A DNA stretch of 64,000 bases from Pseudomonas putida (GCF_028682475.1 NZ_JANHLE010000012.1:1-64000), one strand, 5' to 3'; counted from the first letter of the stretch, positions 1 to 8,813 are shown. Notes: generated by a model from the letters alone, not told the origin. A program made the numbers and translations.

Positions 1-2856
1 ACCGCGCCCCCAGCTGCAACGGTACAACCACAAACGCAGCCCCTCACGCTTGAAGCGGTTGGCGGCCATGGAGACCATCAAATAGGCAATTCCGAGAAGC
101 GCTATGATGATCGTCACTGGCGTCGACATTACCCAGGCAAAGCCAAACCAATAACCGAGGCCTGCGCCAATTAGCTGGCCTGTGGCAACAACCCCCATCA
201 TTCCAACAATTACTTGCTTAGATGTAAGCAGCGTTTTCTCTTCCTCACTTGTCGCCCTGCCAATGTCTTCGGAGATCTGCCACGCCTCTAGTCCGGCCGC
301 AACAGCCCCCAACGCAGCCCACGTCACCGTGCGCAATATCAGACTTTTCGAAGTCTTCGCAAACTCCTTTTCCACCGCAGCTTGAACACTTCCTGCGGAA
401 GCGGTTTTGGCTTTTCCTAGCCATTGAGAATAACCAGCCTGAGCAACCTTTAGGGTCTCATCACCCAACTTCGCAGCCATCCCCCCCGCCCGACTCCAAG
501 CTGGCCCAACCCACAACGCCGCAATGGCATTGGCGGCATACGCGGAGTTCGCTCCCAACGTGCGCCATTCATCCGCCGTAAAGCGACCGTCGTTCTGCGC
601 CTGCTTGGCAGTGTTCCAAACGTTCCACGCGTTCAGACCGACCAGCAAGGCCGGCAGGGCATTGCCCAGGTTCTGCGCCATCCAGGCCTTGGTGCGCGTC
701 AGGTAATCCCGGGTACCGGCCAGTTTCAGTTGCGCCTTCACCTCGGCCTGCCCCAGGTCGCCGAGCCAGCCGTTGATTTGCCCCAGGCTGGCATTCAGGC
801 GCGTGCTACCCGATGCCTGGGCGATGACCTGATTGGGACGCTTCAGGAACAATGCTTTGAGCTGCTCTTCATGGGCTTGCAGCGATATACGCGCGGCGCG
901 TTGGTCGTAAGCCGGCGCCTGGCGGAGCAATACGTGTTTGGCGCCGGTTATTTTGTTGTTGATGGCTTTCACTTGCAGCAGCCAGACCTGATAGTCGCGC
1001 GTGTAGGTCGGGTTGATGCGCAGCTGGGTAGCCGTGGAAATTTCCGTGGAGATCAACACCTGGGTGGCCGCGAGGGTAAAGCCGGTTTGCTGTTTCATGG
1101 CCGGCAGCAGCATGCCGCTCAGCCCGTGCCAGGCGTCCCGGGCCTGGTGGTTGGCGACCTTGGCCAGGGTGCTCATGGCTTGCCTGGCGGCACTGCTCAT
1201 GGCCTGGTAGGGCTGGCTGTTCTGTAAGCTCTCCAGGTCGAAGACCGCTTTGAGCTCATTGGCCCGCGAGGCCACGCTGGTGACATCGGCCGCCGCGGTC
1301 GGGGTCAGCGCCGGTGCGCTGCCATCCCCTTCGCGGCCCTGATCGTCCAGTGTTCCGTAATTGGTGAAGTTGTGCGACACCGTCTTGATCAAGGTCGCCA
1401 CTTCCGGGTTGAAGTTGAACAGCGCCAGGCCGAACAGGCTGCTCGGTCGCTCAGCCTGCTGGCACAACCACTGCTGCCCCTTCGATCCATTGCCCAGCAG
1501 GGTGTAAAGCGCGTGCGCGGTCTCCAGCAACTGGCTGGCCTGATCGCCATTGCAGGTGTCGTGGTAAACAGCCTCGGCGTCGGGAGCGAGGCGCTCAAGC
1601 CAGGTGAGCAGATCGGCTTCGCTGCGCTGGCAATGCGCCTGCAACCGTTGCGCCTGGACCGTGGCCTGACTCAGGTACTGCTGGACTTCATCGAAGTGCA
1701 CGTCCTCGCGCCAAAGACGCTTGGCATGCCATTCTTCAAGCGCTGCCTGCCAATCGCCTTGAGCGGACAGTTGCCCCCAGCGGGCTTCAAACTCGGCCTT
1801 GGCCGTAGCGATTGTCGAACCCGCGCCCATCTCGACCATTGCCCCCAGATCGGCCGATACCAGGTCCTTGCCGCGCTCGGTTTCATCGATGGCTTTGAGC
1901 AAGCGGTACAGCTCGTCGGTGCAGGCCTGGCGTTGCAGCGGGTCCTGGACCGAGTCCGGGATAAACGCATCGGTATCAAAACCACACAAGCGCTCGACGG
2001 CGACGGCGCTTTCCAGTGTCTGCTGATGCAGGTTTTCAAACTGACTCTGCTCCAGGAGCCGGCCAGTCAGGTTCATGCTCAGGTCATCGACGATGGCTAG
2101 CGGATCATCCAGGGCGATGAACAGCGCCGTGTCCTGCTCGGGCACCCTGCCGCGCACCAATGCCTCTTCGAACGCCGGTTTGTACGCCAGGCCAGGCTCG
2201 CTGGCGCGGGTCGGCAGCAGCGTGCTGGTGAAGCTCGGGGCGGTGGCGCCGTAGACGAAAATATCCGCCACGCTGTTACCCAACTCGGTAATCTCGTCGC
2301 CGTGCTCGACTTTGCCGCTGGCGCAGAACGCCGGCAGATCGAGGGCACGCATCCATTGGCGTTGGGCGGGGGCATTGCTGCGCATCAGCTCGCACATACG
2401 CCAGGTCCATTGCACCGGCGAGAAAGCGATACGCAACTGGCTGCGCCGCGGATACAGGAGATACGGGTGGCTTTCGCCCGGGTTGTGGCGGACGTCCTGA
2501 TTCAGCTGGCTGTCAGTCCACAGGTGCCGGGTGAAGTGCTCACCGGCTACCTGGTATTCGTGGAAGGTCTGGTCGACACTGTTCCACACGTACAACCAGC
2601 CATCGCGCAACTGGCGCAGGGTGTAGCTGCGGGTCTGCAGCTCGGGCAGTCTGCTCGACCAGCCGGCCGGCAGTGGGTTCGGCCCCTGGTTGCTGGCTTT
2701 GCTGAGCGGTGATTCGTCCAGGGCATAACGCACCGGAAAAATCGCCACCTGCGGGTGCCGCAAGGCACATTGGCCTCTGCCCATTACCGCCTGGGTAAAT
2801 TCCTGGTTGCGCCGAGCCTGATTCAGTTCGGCTTCTGTCACGGGCTGGTTCATCAT
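1..2856 (-). CDS. VasX/BTH_I2691-type T6SS effector, C-terminus outside window
   Basis: The frame is open from the start codon to the window edge (952 codons), so the 3' end is missing. The N-terminal ~110 residues, with the IFPVRYA segment, the YTLRQLRDGWLYVW segment and nearby aromatics, match the VasX N-terminal region of the T6SS effector BTH_I2691 family. A long helical middle follows. The last ~250 visible residues contain several hydrophobic stretches (near AIAALWVG, AALGAVAAG, GMMGVVATGQ and IIIALLGIAYLM), as expected for a pore-forming membrane-permeabilising toxin of the colicin-like VasX type. Two tandem ATG codons (2856, 2853) can start it; the stop of the upstream vgrG remnant overlaps them. 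The matching immunity gene would lie beyond position 1. Family membership is from pattern recognition; the toxic mechanism is inferred. Confidence 0.8.
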   Translation of the reverse strand, partial: MMNQPVTEAELNQARRNQEFTQAVMGRGQCALRHPQVAIFPVRYALDESPLSKASNQGPNPLPAGWSSRLPELQTRSYTLRQLRDGWLYVWNSVDQTFHEYQVAGEHFTRHLWTDSQLNQDVRHNPGESHPYLLYPRRSQLRIAFSPVQWTWRMCELMRSNAPAQRQWMRALDLPAFCASGKVEHGDEITELGNSVADIFVYGATAPSFTSTLLPTRASEPGLAYKPAFEEALVRGRVPEQDTALFIALDDPLAIVDDLSMNLTGRLLEQSQFENLHQQTLESAVAVERLCGFDTDAFIPDSVQDPLQRQACTDELYRLLKAIDETERGKDLVSADLGAMVEMGAGSTIATAKAEFEARWGQLSAQGDWQAALEEWHAKRLWREDVHFDEVQQYLSQATVQAQRLQAHCQRSEADLLTWLERLAPDAEAVYHDTCNGDQASQLLETAHALYTLLGNGSKGQQWLCQQAERPSSLFGLALFNFNPEVATLIKTVSHNFTNYGTLDDQGREGDGSAPALTPTAAADVTSVASRANELKAVFDLESLQNSQPYQAMSSAARQAMSTLAKVANHQARDAWHGLSGMLLPAMKQQTGFTLAATQVLISTEISTATQLRINPTYTRDYQVWLLQVKAINNKITGAKHVLLRQAPAYDQRAARISLQAHEEQLKALFLKRPNQVIAQASGSTRLNASLGQINGWLGDLGQAEVKAQLKLAGTRDYLTRTKAWMAQNLGNALPALLVGLNAWNVWNTAKQAQNDGRFTADEWRTLGANSAYAANAIAALWVGPAWSRAGGMAAKLGDETLKVAQAGYSQWLGKAKTASAGSVQAAVEKEFAKTSKSLILRTVTWAALGAVAAGLEAWQISEDIGRATSEEEKTLLTSKQVIVGMMGVVATGQLIGAGLGYWFGFAWVMSTPVTIIIALLGIAYLMVSMAANRFKREGLRLWLYRCSWGRG

Positions 2857-3077
2857 GCGTCCTTGTTCAAGTCGAGGTGCAGGCACTGCTTGTCCATGTG
2901 CTGGATACGCAGCTCCGGGGCGAATCTGAAGGCCTCGAGGGGCGCACTGACCAGCTCTACCTGGATCGCGTACAAGGCGCTGATGGCTTACGTGCCGTCA
3001 AACGCCAGGACCTTGAAGTCGTGGCGAACCGTGGGAATCTGGAGTTCGGAATGCATGCTATTGGCCGCTGCGAACAT
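2853..3077 (-). pseudogene. Collapsed vgrG remnant upstream of the effector
   Basis: Reading from ATG at 3077, the first ~28 residues (MFAAANSMHSELQ..., then HDFKVLAFDGT) are a recognisable VgrG spike-protein N-terminus. A TAA then interrupts the frame exactly where VgrG normally continues (…GTEAIS). After the stop the same frame carries on with AISALYAIQVELVS, still VgrG-like, and about 25 residues later reaches a TGA that overlaps the effector start (ATGATGA). A full VgrG is 600-700+ residues, so roughly 90% is gone. The last ~25 codons may be the tail of vgrG or of a lost DUF4123 adaptor gene that commonly sits between vgrG and such effectors. It cannot encode a functional spike. Confidence 0.75.
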
Positions 3078-3340
3078 GCGTTTGTCCTTAAACGGGGGAG
3101 AGAAAACCACGCAATGCCCAAGCGAAATCATGCGTGGGCTGACGTAAACACCCGGAAAACCTACCAAGAGCGACTAAAAATTGATGTCAGACGCTTCCTA
3201 AACTGCAGCTCTATTTTCTGGAATTCAGTTGGCAGAGCATTCAAGAGCCAATCGCCCCCCACGAAAGCTTCACCGTCAACCCAAAGTTGACAGCTTAGGT
3301 ATACTGACAGGCTCTTGGCCCCGATCAGGACACCTGCCCC
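3078..3340. other. Divergent intergenic region, vgrG remnant / HTH-PAS gene
   Basis: This 263-bp non-coding stretch must carry the promoters of the leftward effector unit and the rightward HTH-PAS gene. A TTGACA hexamer occurs near 3295 and TATACT near 3309, but they are far too close together to be one sigma-70 promoter. No clear operator or hairpin was seen. Confidence 0.4.
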
Positions 3341-4423
3341 ATGTTGGAAAACAGTTTCGCCTTCCGCCTCAAGGAACTGCTCGAGCATCACAAGCTGACC
3401 CTGCAAGCCGTGGGCACGGCCTTGGGGATCTCGCGCACCGCAGTTCACAAATGGACCCGCGGCGGCGAAATCGACTACGACAACCTGCGCAAGCTGGCGG
3501 ACTTTCTCCAGGTCAACTGGATCTGGCTGCGCTACGGCGAAGAAGCCCTGCAAAATATCCAGCAGCCGCAGGTGGTCGAGCTGCCGATGACCGACCTGCG
3601 CCGACGCTACACCGCCGAAATCATGGAAAGTGAAACGCGCATGAAGCTGGCCCAGGAAGGCGCACGCATCGTCACCTGGGAGTGGAACCTGATCAGCGAC
3701 GAGGTCACCTACTCGCCCAACGTCGAGCAGGTCTATGGCTGGCCGGTGCATCGCAACGAAGACTTCTGGGCCCACCTGCCAGCCGAAGACATTGCGCAGA
3801 TGCAGGCCATGTATGCCCAGGCGGTGGCCGACGGCAGTGGTTGCGAATGCGATTTCCGTATCACCCGCCCCGATGGCGAACTGCGCTGGATTTCCTCCCG
3901 CGCCACGGTGGTGCGCGACAGCGCCGGTCGTTCGGTAAAGATGGTCGGCATCAGCATGGACAACACTGAGCGCAAGGTCGCCGAGCAAGCGTTGCGCAAC
4001 AGCGAAGAGCGCTTTCGCGCGATCTTCGAACTGGCCTGGGGCGCCCTCGCCTACATCGACCCCGACGGCAGCTGGCAGCGGGTCAACAACAGCCTGTGCG
4101 AACTGCTCGGCTACCGCGCGCAAGAGCTCTATGCCATGACCTTCCAACAGATCACCCACCCCGATGACCTGGCGGCCAACCTGCAACTGCTGCAGCGCAT
4201 GCTGGCCGGGGAAACCGAGCGCTATGAGGTGGAGAAACGGGTGCGCCACAAAAACGGCGAGTACATCTGGGTACGCGCCCGCACTTCGCTGCAGCGCCGC
4301 GCCGACGGTGAGCCGGAGCATCTGATCAGCGTGTTCGAAGACATCAGTGCCGAACGCCACGAACACGAACGGCTGCAGGCCCATATCGCCGGGCTCGAAG
4401 CCAGGTTGGCGCAACGCGCCTGA
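3341..4423 (+). CDS. HTH (XRE-like) - PAS - PAS protein
   Basis: This 360-residue soluble protein starts with a helix-turn-helix segment of the XRE/phage-repressor type (about residues 18-45, around LGISRTAVHKWTRG). Two PAS domains with PAC motifs follow (about 95-215 and 220-345; both show the W-x-R/S-x-R-A pattern of PAS_3 folds). The protein ends shortly after the second PAS in a short coiled segment. There is no histidine kinase, GGDEF, EAL or sigma-54 output domain, so it probably senses a ligand or redox state through PAS and acts as a DNA-binding regulator. It diverges from the T6SS effector unit and is followed 30 bp later by the YoaK-family gene. Targets are unknown. Confidence 0.8.
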   Translation: MLENSFAFRLKELLEHHKLTLQAVGTALGISRTAVHKWTRGGEIDYDNLRKLADFLQVNWIWLRYGEEALQNIQQPQVVELPMTDLRRRYTAEIMESETRMKLAQEGARIVTWEWNLISDEVTYSPNVEQVYGWPVHRNEDFWAHLPAEDIAQMQAMYAQAVADGSGCECDFRITRPDGELRWISSRATVVRDSAGRSVKMVGISMDNTERKVAEQALRNSEERFRAIFELAWGALAYIDPDGSWQRVNNSLCELLGYRAQELYAMTFQQITHPDDLAANLQLLQRMLAGETERYEVEKRVRHKNGEYIWVRARTSLQRRADGEPEHLISVFEDISAERHEHERLQAHIAGLEARLAQRA

Positions 4424-4453
4424 GTCACTTCACGTTGATTGGGAGCGTAATGG

Positions 4454-5152
4454 ATGCTGCCAGGTTCCTCACATCTTTCGGCTCGGTCCTTGCGCGTGGC
4501 CAGGCTGCGCGGCAAGGTCGGGCTGTATTTTGTCGCCGCTTTGTCCGTGCTGGCCGGCATGACCGATGCCATTGGCTTTATGGCCACCGGTGATTTCGTC
4601 TCGTTCATGAGCGGCAACACCACACGCCTGGCCGTTTCGCTGGGTGAAGGTGAACTCGGCTTGGTGCTGCGTATTGGTGTGCTGCTGCTGGCTTTTGTAC
4701 TGGGCAACGCCCTCGGCGTTGTCATCGCCCGTCTCAGTGGCCGGCGCCCCTGGCCGCTACTGTCGATTATCGCCACCCTGCTGGCGCTGGCCGGCCTGGT
4801 GCCGCCGAGCTGGCAATTGCCGGCGTTGGTCGCAGCCGTTACGGCCATGGGCATGATCAACGCGGTGGTCGAGGAAGTGAACGGTTTGCCCATCGGCCTG
4901 ACCTACGTCACCGGCGCGCTGTCGCGCTTTGGTCGCGGACTGGGCCGGGCGCTGCTGGGCGAGCGCCGGCATGGCTGGCGGGTGCAGTTGATTCCCTGGA
5001 CCGGGATGTTTGTCGGCGCCATTGCCGGGGTGTTGCTGGAGCAGGCCTTCGACCTGGCCGCGCTGTTGTTCAGCGCCCTGCTCGCTGCCGCACTCGGGGT
5101 GATCTCGTTGAAGATCCCCCGGCGCTGGCAGCTCGGGTACATGCCCCGCTAG
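4454..5152 (+). CDS. YoaK family (DUF1275) inner-membrane protein
   Basis: The 232-residue protein carries about six hydrophobic helices and the N-terminal signature of DUF1275 proteins (AGMTDAIGF followed by FVSFMSGNTT at about residues 35-56). The family is widespread in proteobacteria and its transport or structural role is not established. A GGGAG stretch lies upstream of the chosen ATG; another ATG four bases upstream is in a different frame. It is co-directional with the HTH-PAS gene 30 bp upstream, so co-transcription is possible. It converges with the next gene, leaving only 3 bp between the stop codons. Confidence 0.85.
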   Translation: MLPGSSHLSARSLRVARLRGKVGLYFVAALSVLAGMTDAIGFMATGDFVSFMSGNTTRLAVSLGEGELGLVLRIGVLLLAFVLGNALGVVIARLSGRRPWPLLSIIATLLALAGLVPPSWQLPALVAAVTAMGMINAVVEEVNGLPIGLTYVTGALSRFGRGLGRALLGERRHGWRVQLIPWTGMFVGAIAGVLLEQAFDLAALLFSALLAAALGVISLKIPRRWQLGYMPR

Positions 5153-5155
5153 CGT

Positions 5156-5506
5156 TTACAGGCAGGTGGCCAGTGCCGCCATACGGCGCAAGGCGACGCT
5201 GTCGTTTTTCATGGCGTAGTAGCTGACCGCGGTGTTTGCACCTTGCGACTGGATATCCGCAAAGGATTCCGCTTCACGGGTATAGACCGTGAAGCCGCCC
5301 TGCTTGCCTGGCTCCAGGTAGCCACTGGCATCGACGCCAAACACCGCTTCATCCTGCCAGCCGAACTGGATGCACTGGGCAACGCGATCGGCGGGCTTGC
5401 TTGAGGTGAAGCTTTTGTTCGGTGCCTGGGTCCGTGCCGCTTCCATGGCCGAAGAGGCACAACCGGCCAACAGTGCTGCAGCGACCATCGCCATTACTAC
5501 CCGCAT
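5156..5506 (-). CDS. Small lipoprotein of unknown function
   Basis: This 116-residue protein has a short signal peptide ending in a lipobox (AALLAGC), so the mature protein should start at Cys19 and be membrane-anchored. The mature part is hydrophilic with a second cysteine at the penultimate position (ATCL). I recognise no enzymatic motif. The frame stays open upstream to about 5980, but the lipoprotein signal peptide fixes the start at 5506. It lies downstream of the methyltransferase gene on the same strand with a 59-bp gap. Confidence 0.7.
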   Translation of the reverse strand: MRVVMAMVAAALLAGCASSAMEAARTQAPNKSFTSSKPADRVAQCIQFGWQDEAVFGVDASGYLEPGKQGGFTVYTREAESFADIQSQGANTAVSYYAMKNDSVALRRMAALATCL

Positions 5507-5565
5507 GACACACCCTCGTCGAAAAAAGCCGACTGTATCATTGCCGGGCCGCCAACACCCGCGCC

Positions 5566-6387
5566 TCACACCGTGGCGATGATAAAGGTGCGCTTGAACG
5601 GAAACAGGGTGCGCCCGTCTTCCTCTGGTGGATAGTGGTTGTGCAGCAGCTTCAGGTACTTGCCGAGAAAAGCTTCGCGCTCGGCATCGTCCAGCGCACT
5701 GAGCACCGGGCGCAACGCCGAAACCTTGACCCAGTCGAAAACCGGCGAGTTGCCTTCGACCACCTGCAGGTGCTCGGTTTCCCAGATATCCAGTTCGCGG
5801 GTCCGCGGCGCCAGCAAACGGTAATAGTTGTCCAGCGACAGGACATTGCGCGAAGCCATGAACTTGCGCAGCGCCAAGGTACCCAGCGGCTGACCGCTGG
5901 GCCCGGGCTCGCTCAAGGCGCGGAGCATCAGCTGATACCAGGGCGCATCGCGCCAGTTGGGCATGTGCACGGCCAGACAACCACCCGCCTGCAGTTGCTC
6001 CAGCAAGCGCGGCAACAGGCTTTCATGGTCTTCGATAAAGTGCAGGACTGCAGCGGCAAATAGCAGATTGGCCGGTTTTTCCGCCTGCCACTGGCTGACA
6101 TCCGCGTTCAGCCAGTTGACCTTGATGGGCAAGGCCAACGCCTCTTGCAGCATCTCGACGGAGCTGTCGACACCAAACAGTTCAGCCCGCGGCCAGCGAT
6201 CGGCCAACAGCCGCGTGGCAATGCCGGTGCCACAGCCCAGGTCATAAATACGCTCGGGGGCCTTCAAGGGCAGACGCTCCAGCAGCTCGAGCACCGGCCG
6301 TTCACGCAGGCGGGCAAATTGCAGATAGCTTTTCGGGTCCCAGACGGTATTACCGCCGGGTGCGGTGGTGCAGTGTTTAGCGATCAT
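5566..6387 (-). CDS. tam: SAM-dependent methyltransferase, trans-aconitate methyltransferase-like
   Basis: The 273-residue class I methyltransferase shows the SAM-binding loop DLGCGTGIATR (motif I, about residues 45-55), an acidic residue after the second strand (GVDSS) and the motif around NADVSQW. Overall layout, including the WDPKSYLQF N-terminus, matches Tam enzymes that methylate trans-aconitate, a by-product of citrate isomerisation. The start at 6387 is preceded by AAGGAAGG; an upstream in-frame TTG at 6426 would overlap the DUF1641 gene and is less likely. It follows the flavoprotein and DUF1641 genes on the same strand with a 22-bp gap, so it may be their co-transcribed third gene. 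Substrate specificity is inferred from family only. Confidence 0.75.
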   Translation of the reverse strand: MIAKHCTTAPGGNTVWDPKSYLQFARLRERPVLELLERLPLKAPERIYDLGCGTGIATRLLADRWPRAELFGVDSSVEMLQEALALPIKVNWLNADVSQWQAEKPANLLFAAAVLHFIEDHESLLPRLLEQLQAGGCLAVHMPNWRDAPWYQLMLRALSEPGPSGQPLGTLALRKFMASRNVLSLDNYYRLLAPRTRELDIWETEHLQVVEGNSPVFDWVKVSALRPVLSALDDAEREAFLGKYLKLLHNHYPPEEDGRTLFPFKRTFIIATV

Positions 6388-6409
6388 CTCAGCCTTCCTT
6401 TGCCTACGA

Positions 6410-6775
6410 TCAATCCTGGTGGCCAATGGCGTTCAATACCCTGAGCACCAGAGCAAACCCGCGACGGGTTTGCGGTTCTCGCAGGAGCGAGAGCAGGCCA
6501 TACAAACCAGGGGGGGTGGTTTCCTGGCGGGTCTGGGCCTTGGCCAGGCGGATGGCATTGCCAAGGTTCCAGGACAAGGCTGTGGTTTGTTCGAACTGCA
6601 CCGAGAGTTTTTCCACCATGGCCGCATCGAGCAGGTCGACCAGATCGGAGAGCAACGATGCCAGGTCGACCAGGTTGTCCAGGCGACCGCCATCGAGCAA
6701 AGGCTGCAGTTTGTTCAAAAAGGCCTCAAGGCCCGGATTTTCGCCCTGCAGGGCGAGCGTATCGGTCACTTCCAT
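6410..6775 (-). CDS. DUF1641 family protein
   Basis: This 121-residue acidic helical protein matches the DUF1641 (YrhD-like) pattern: LxxLxxLLDxGxLDNLVDLASLLSDLVD followed by a hydrophobic C-terminal GFALVLRVLNAIG. The family has no settled biochemical role but is often encoded beside flavin oxidoreductases. The start at 6775 has GGGAGGAG 9 bp upstream. A GTG at 6805 that overlaps the stop of the flavoprotein gene is an alternative; either way the two genes are essentially contiguous. A structural or targeting partner of the neighbouring quinone-reductase-like flavoprotein is plausible, by context only. Confidence 0.75.
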   Translation of the reverse strand: MEVTDTLALQGENPGLEAFLNKLQPLLDGGRLDNLVDLASLLSDLVDLLDAAMVEKLSVQFEQTTALSWNLGNAIRLAKAQTRQETTPPGLYGLLSLLREPQTRRGFALVLRVLNAIGHQD

Positions 6776-6801
6776 GTCAGTCAGCTCCTCCCGGGGTCGG
6801 G

Positions 6802-7992
6802 TCACAGCATGCCGCGCGCAACGGCCCAGTACAGGCCGCGATTGAATCCGTTCCTGAGCAGGCCACCGAGCTTGGTCGGCGGCGTTGGCAGCACATCGTG
6901 GCGGTAGTCGTAGGTCAACGGCATACCGGCGTTCAGGCCCATCTGCGCGGCGGCCTGGACCTTGCCGTCATACACCGCCACCGTGGTACCCAAGCGAATC
7001 TCGCCGGCAATATTGTCCGCAATCACCGGCGCCTGGTTGTGGCAGGCACCACCGGCCTTGCTGACCGGCAGGTCGACGGTATCGCCGATCACATACACCC
7101 CTTGCAGACCATAAACCTGCAGGGTTTCATGGTTGGTCGGCAGCCAGCCTTCCTGATTCGCTGCCTGCGATGCGCCGCTTTCCAGCACCGCGTCCACCGC
7201 GCGGATCGGCGGCGTGCCCATGAGGATGTCGTAGGGTTGCGCATCACCTTCTTCCGAGTAGGCAATGCGCTGCTCGGGATCGACCTTGCCGAGGGTGAAG
7301 CCACGCTGAAACTGGATGTTCTTCTGGGCAAAGATGCCCGGCAGAATTTCACCGGTTGGCCGCTGCAAGAACAGGCAATTGCGCAGCAGCTGTGCCGTGG
7401 TCGGGTAGGTATAAATGATCTCGACCTTGTCACGCACACCGCGGCGGCGCAGGTAGTCATCGAGCATCAGTGTGGTTTCCACCGGCGCAATGCCGCACTG
7501 ATGGGGCACGTTGGGCGTTTGTGGAAACGACACGGTAATGAAGATCCGCCCCTTCTCGATACTGGCCAGGCGTTGCGCCAGCTGCCGCGCCGGTTCGTAC
7601 TGGTAGAAATGATCACCGCCCTGCTGCAGCCCTTCGATGCGCTCGGGTGCCGGCACGCATCCGGTGGCGATTACCAGAAAGTCATAGCCAAAGCGTTTGC
7701 CGGAACGGGTATGAAGCGTTTGACCGGCGAAATCGAAGCGGGTGACTTCCTGCACCTGAAAGTCGATTTCCGGGCGCAGCAAGGAACGTTCGGGGCGCTT
7801 CAGTTCTTCCTGGAAGAACTGGTTGAAAGCCACGTACATGAAGGCGGGTTTGTAGTAATGATCAGGTGAACTGGACAGCAGCGTGATACGCACCTGATCG
7901 CGCAGAATCTCCGGGTAGAGCTTGCTGACCAGTTGATTGGCGAGCATGGTGCCGCCGACCCCGCCACCGACGATGAGAATATGGTTTGCCAT
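6802..7992 (-). CDS. FAD-dependent oxidoreductase, sulfide:quinone oxidoreductase-like
   Basis: The 396-residue protein begins with a dinucleotide-binding fold (ILIVGGGVGGTMLA, residues 5-18) and has the ATG motif before the second FAD contact (residues 110-112) and a C-terminal GD motif (VIGDT, 301-305). Three cysteines sit where SQR enzymes have theirs: C112 (ATGC), C166 (HQCGIAP) and C317 (GGACHNQ). This suggests sulfide oxidation with electrons passed to quinone at the inner membrane face. The start at 7992 has AAGGAAG upstream. The gene reads leftward into DUF1641 and the methyltransferase, and its promoter faces the SRAP gene across 167 bp. The SQR assignment is by family pattern; the in vivo substrate is unproven. 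Confidence 0.75.
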   Translation of the reverse strand: MANHILIVGGGVGGTMLANQLVSKLYPEILRDQVRITLLSSSPDHYYKPAFMYVAFNQFFQEELKRPERSLLRPEIDFQVQEVTRFDFAGQTLHTRSGKRFGYDFLVIATGCVPAPERIEGLQQGGDHFYQYEPARQLAQRLASIEKGRIFITVSFPQTPNVPHQCGIAPVETTLMLDDYLRRRGVRDKVEIIYTYPTTAQLLRNCLFLQRPTGEILPGIFAQKNIQFQRGFTLGKVDPEQRIAYSEEGDAQPYDILMGTPPIRAVDAVLESGASQAANQEGWLPTNHETLQVYGLQGVYVIGDTVDLPVSKAGGACHNQAPVIADNIAGEIRLGTTVAVYDGKVQAAAQMGLNAGMPLTYDYRHDVLPTPPTKLGGLLRNGFNRGLYWAVARGML

Positions 7993-8120
7993 ACGCACGC
8001 TTCCTTGCGAACTGAGCCTTGGCGCTTCGCGAACTATAGTTAGAGAAGCCGCCGTGATATGCCAATAACCCTTGGCTATATAGGTTAATTCGTTTTCCTT
8101 GAATTTCGCCGAAGATGACC

Positions 8121-8137
8121 TCTGATACCGTATCAGA
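8121..8137. promoter_or_regulatory. 17-bp perfect palindrome between SQR-like and SRAP genes
   Basis: TCTGATAC-C-GTATCAGA is a perfect inverted repeat with 8-bp arms around one base. It lies 22 bp before the SRAP start and about 130 bp from the SQR-like start. A site of this shape in a divergent promoter region is a likely operator for a dimeric regulator; which regulator is not evident from the window. Confidence 0.5.
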
Positions 8138-8159
8138 TGACAAATAAAGGCCACCCTGC

Positions 8160-8813
8160 ATGTGCGGAAGACTCAGCCAGTACCGTGGCATTCACGATTT
8201 CGTCGATGCCCTGAGCATGCCCGGCGCGCTGGCCAATGACGTCGGCGAACAGCCTTTGGCGCACTACAATGTTGCCCCCAGCACCAACGTCGCCGTCCTG
8301 TCCGCGCAGCGCGCCCACTGGTTGCGTTGGGGCTGGCGTCCGCACTGGGCCCATGACCGGGCAGCGCCGATCAATGCACGGGTGGAGAAAGTCGCGCACT
8401 CACCGTTCTTCCGGGCGATCTGGGGGCACCGATTGATCGTACCGGTCGATGGCTGGTTCGAATGGGTCGATGAAGGCGAGGCAAAAAAACAGCCCTACTA
8501 TATTCATCGCCGCGATGGCCTGCCGGTGTTCTGCGCTGGCATTGGCCAATGGGGTGTGGCCGAGGACGATGGCTTTGTCATCATCACTGCCGACAGTGTG
8601 GGTGGCATGGTTGATATCCATGACCGCAGGCCTGTCGTACTGGCGCCTGATTTAGCCAGGGATTGGTTGAATCCTGAATGTGACAAAGCCCAGGCCGAAC
8701 AGATGTTGCTCAACCTGGGTGAACCGGCCGAGTCGTTTGCCTGGTACAGGGTGGATAAAGCGGTAGGTAATGTACGCAACCAGGGACCCGAGTTGCTCAG
8801 ACCCATTGCATAG
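8160..8813 (+). CDS. yedK: SRAP-domain abasic-site processing protein (YedK family)
   Basis: This 217-residue protein begins MCGR, giving after methionine removal the catalytic Cys2 that crosslinks to abasic sites in single-stranded DNA. Other family hallmarks are present: the YNVAPS segment, GWFEW with its catalytic Glu, and a VDIHDRRPVVL segment with the conserved His. Full family length. The protein shields abasic sites at replication forks, as the E. coli YedK and human HMCES homologues do. It diverges from the SQR-like gene, with the palindrome at 8121-8137 just upstream. No LexA box was seen. Confidence 0.9.
   Translation: MCGRLSQYRGIHDFVDALSMPGALANDVGEQPLAHYNVAPSTNVAVLSAQRAHWLRWGWRPHWAHDRAAPINARVEKVAHSPFFRAIWGHRLIVPVDGWFEWVDEGEAKKQPYYIHRRDGLPVFCAGIGQWGVAEDDGFVIITADSVGGMVDIHDRRPVVLAPDLARDWLNPECDKAQAEQMLLNLGEPAESFAWYRVDKAVGNVRNQGPELLRPIA

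Noticed and set aside
3295..3315. TTGACA and TATACT as a promoter for the HTH-PAS gene
   Set aside because: Spacing between the hexamers is about 7 bp, far from the required 16-18.
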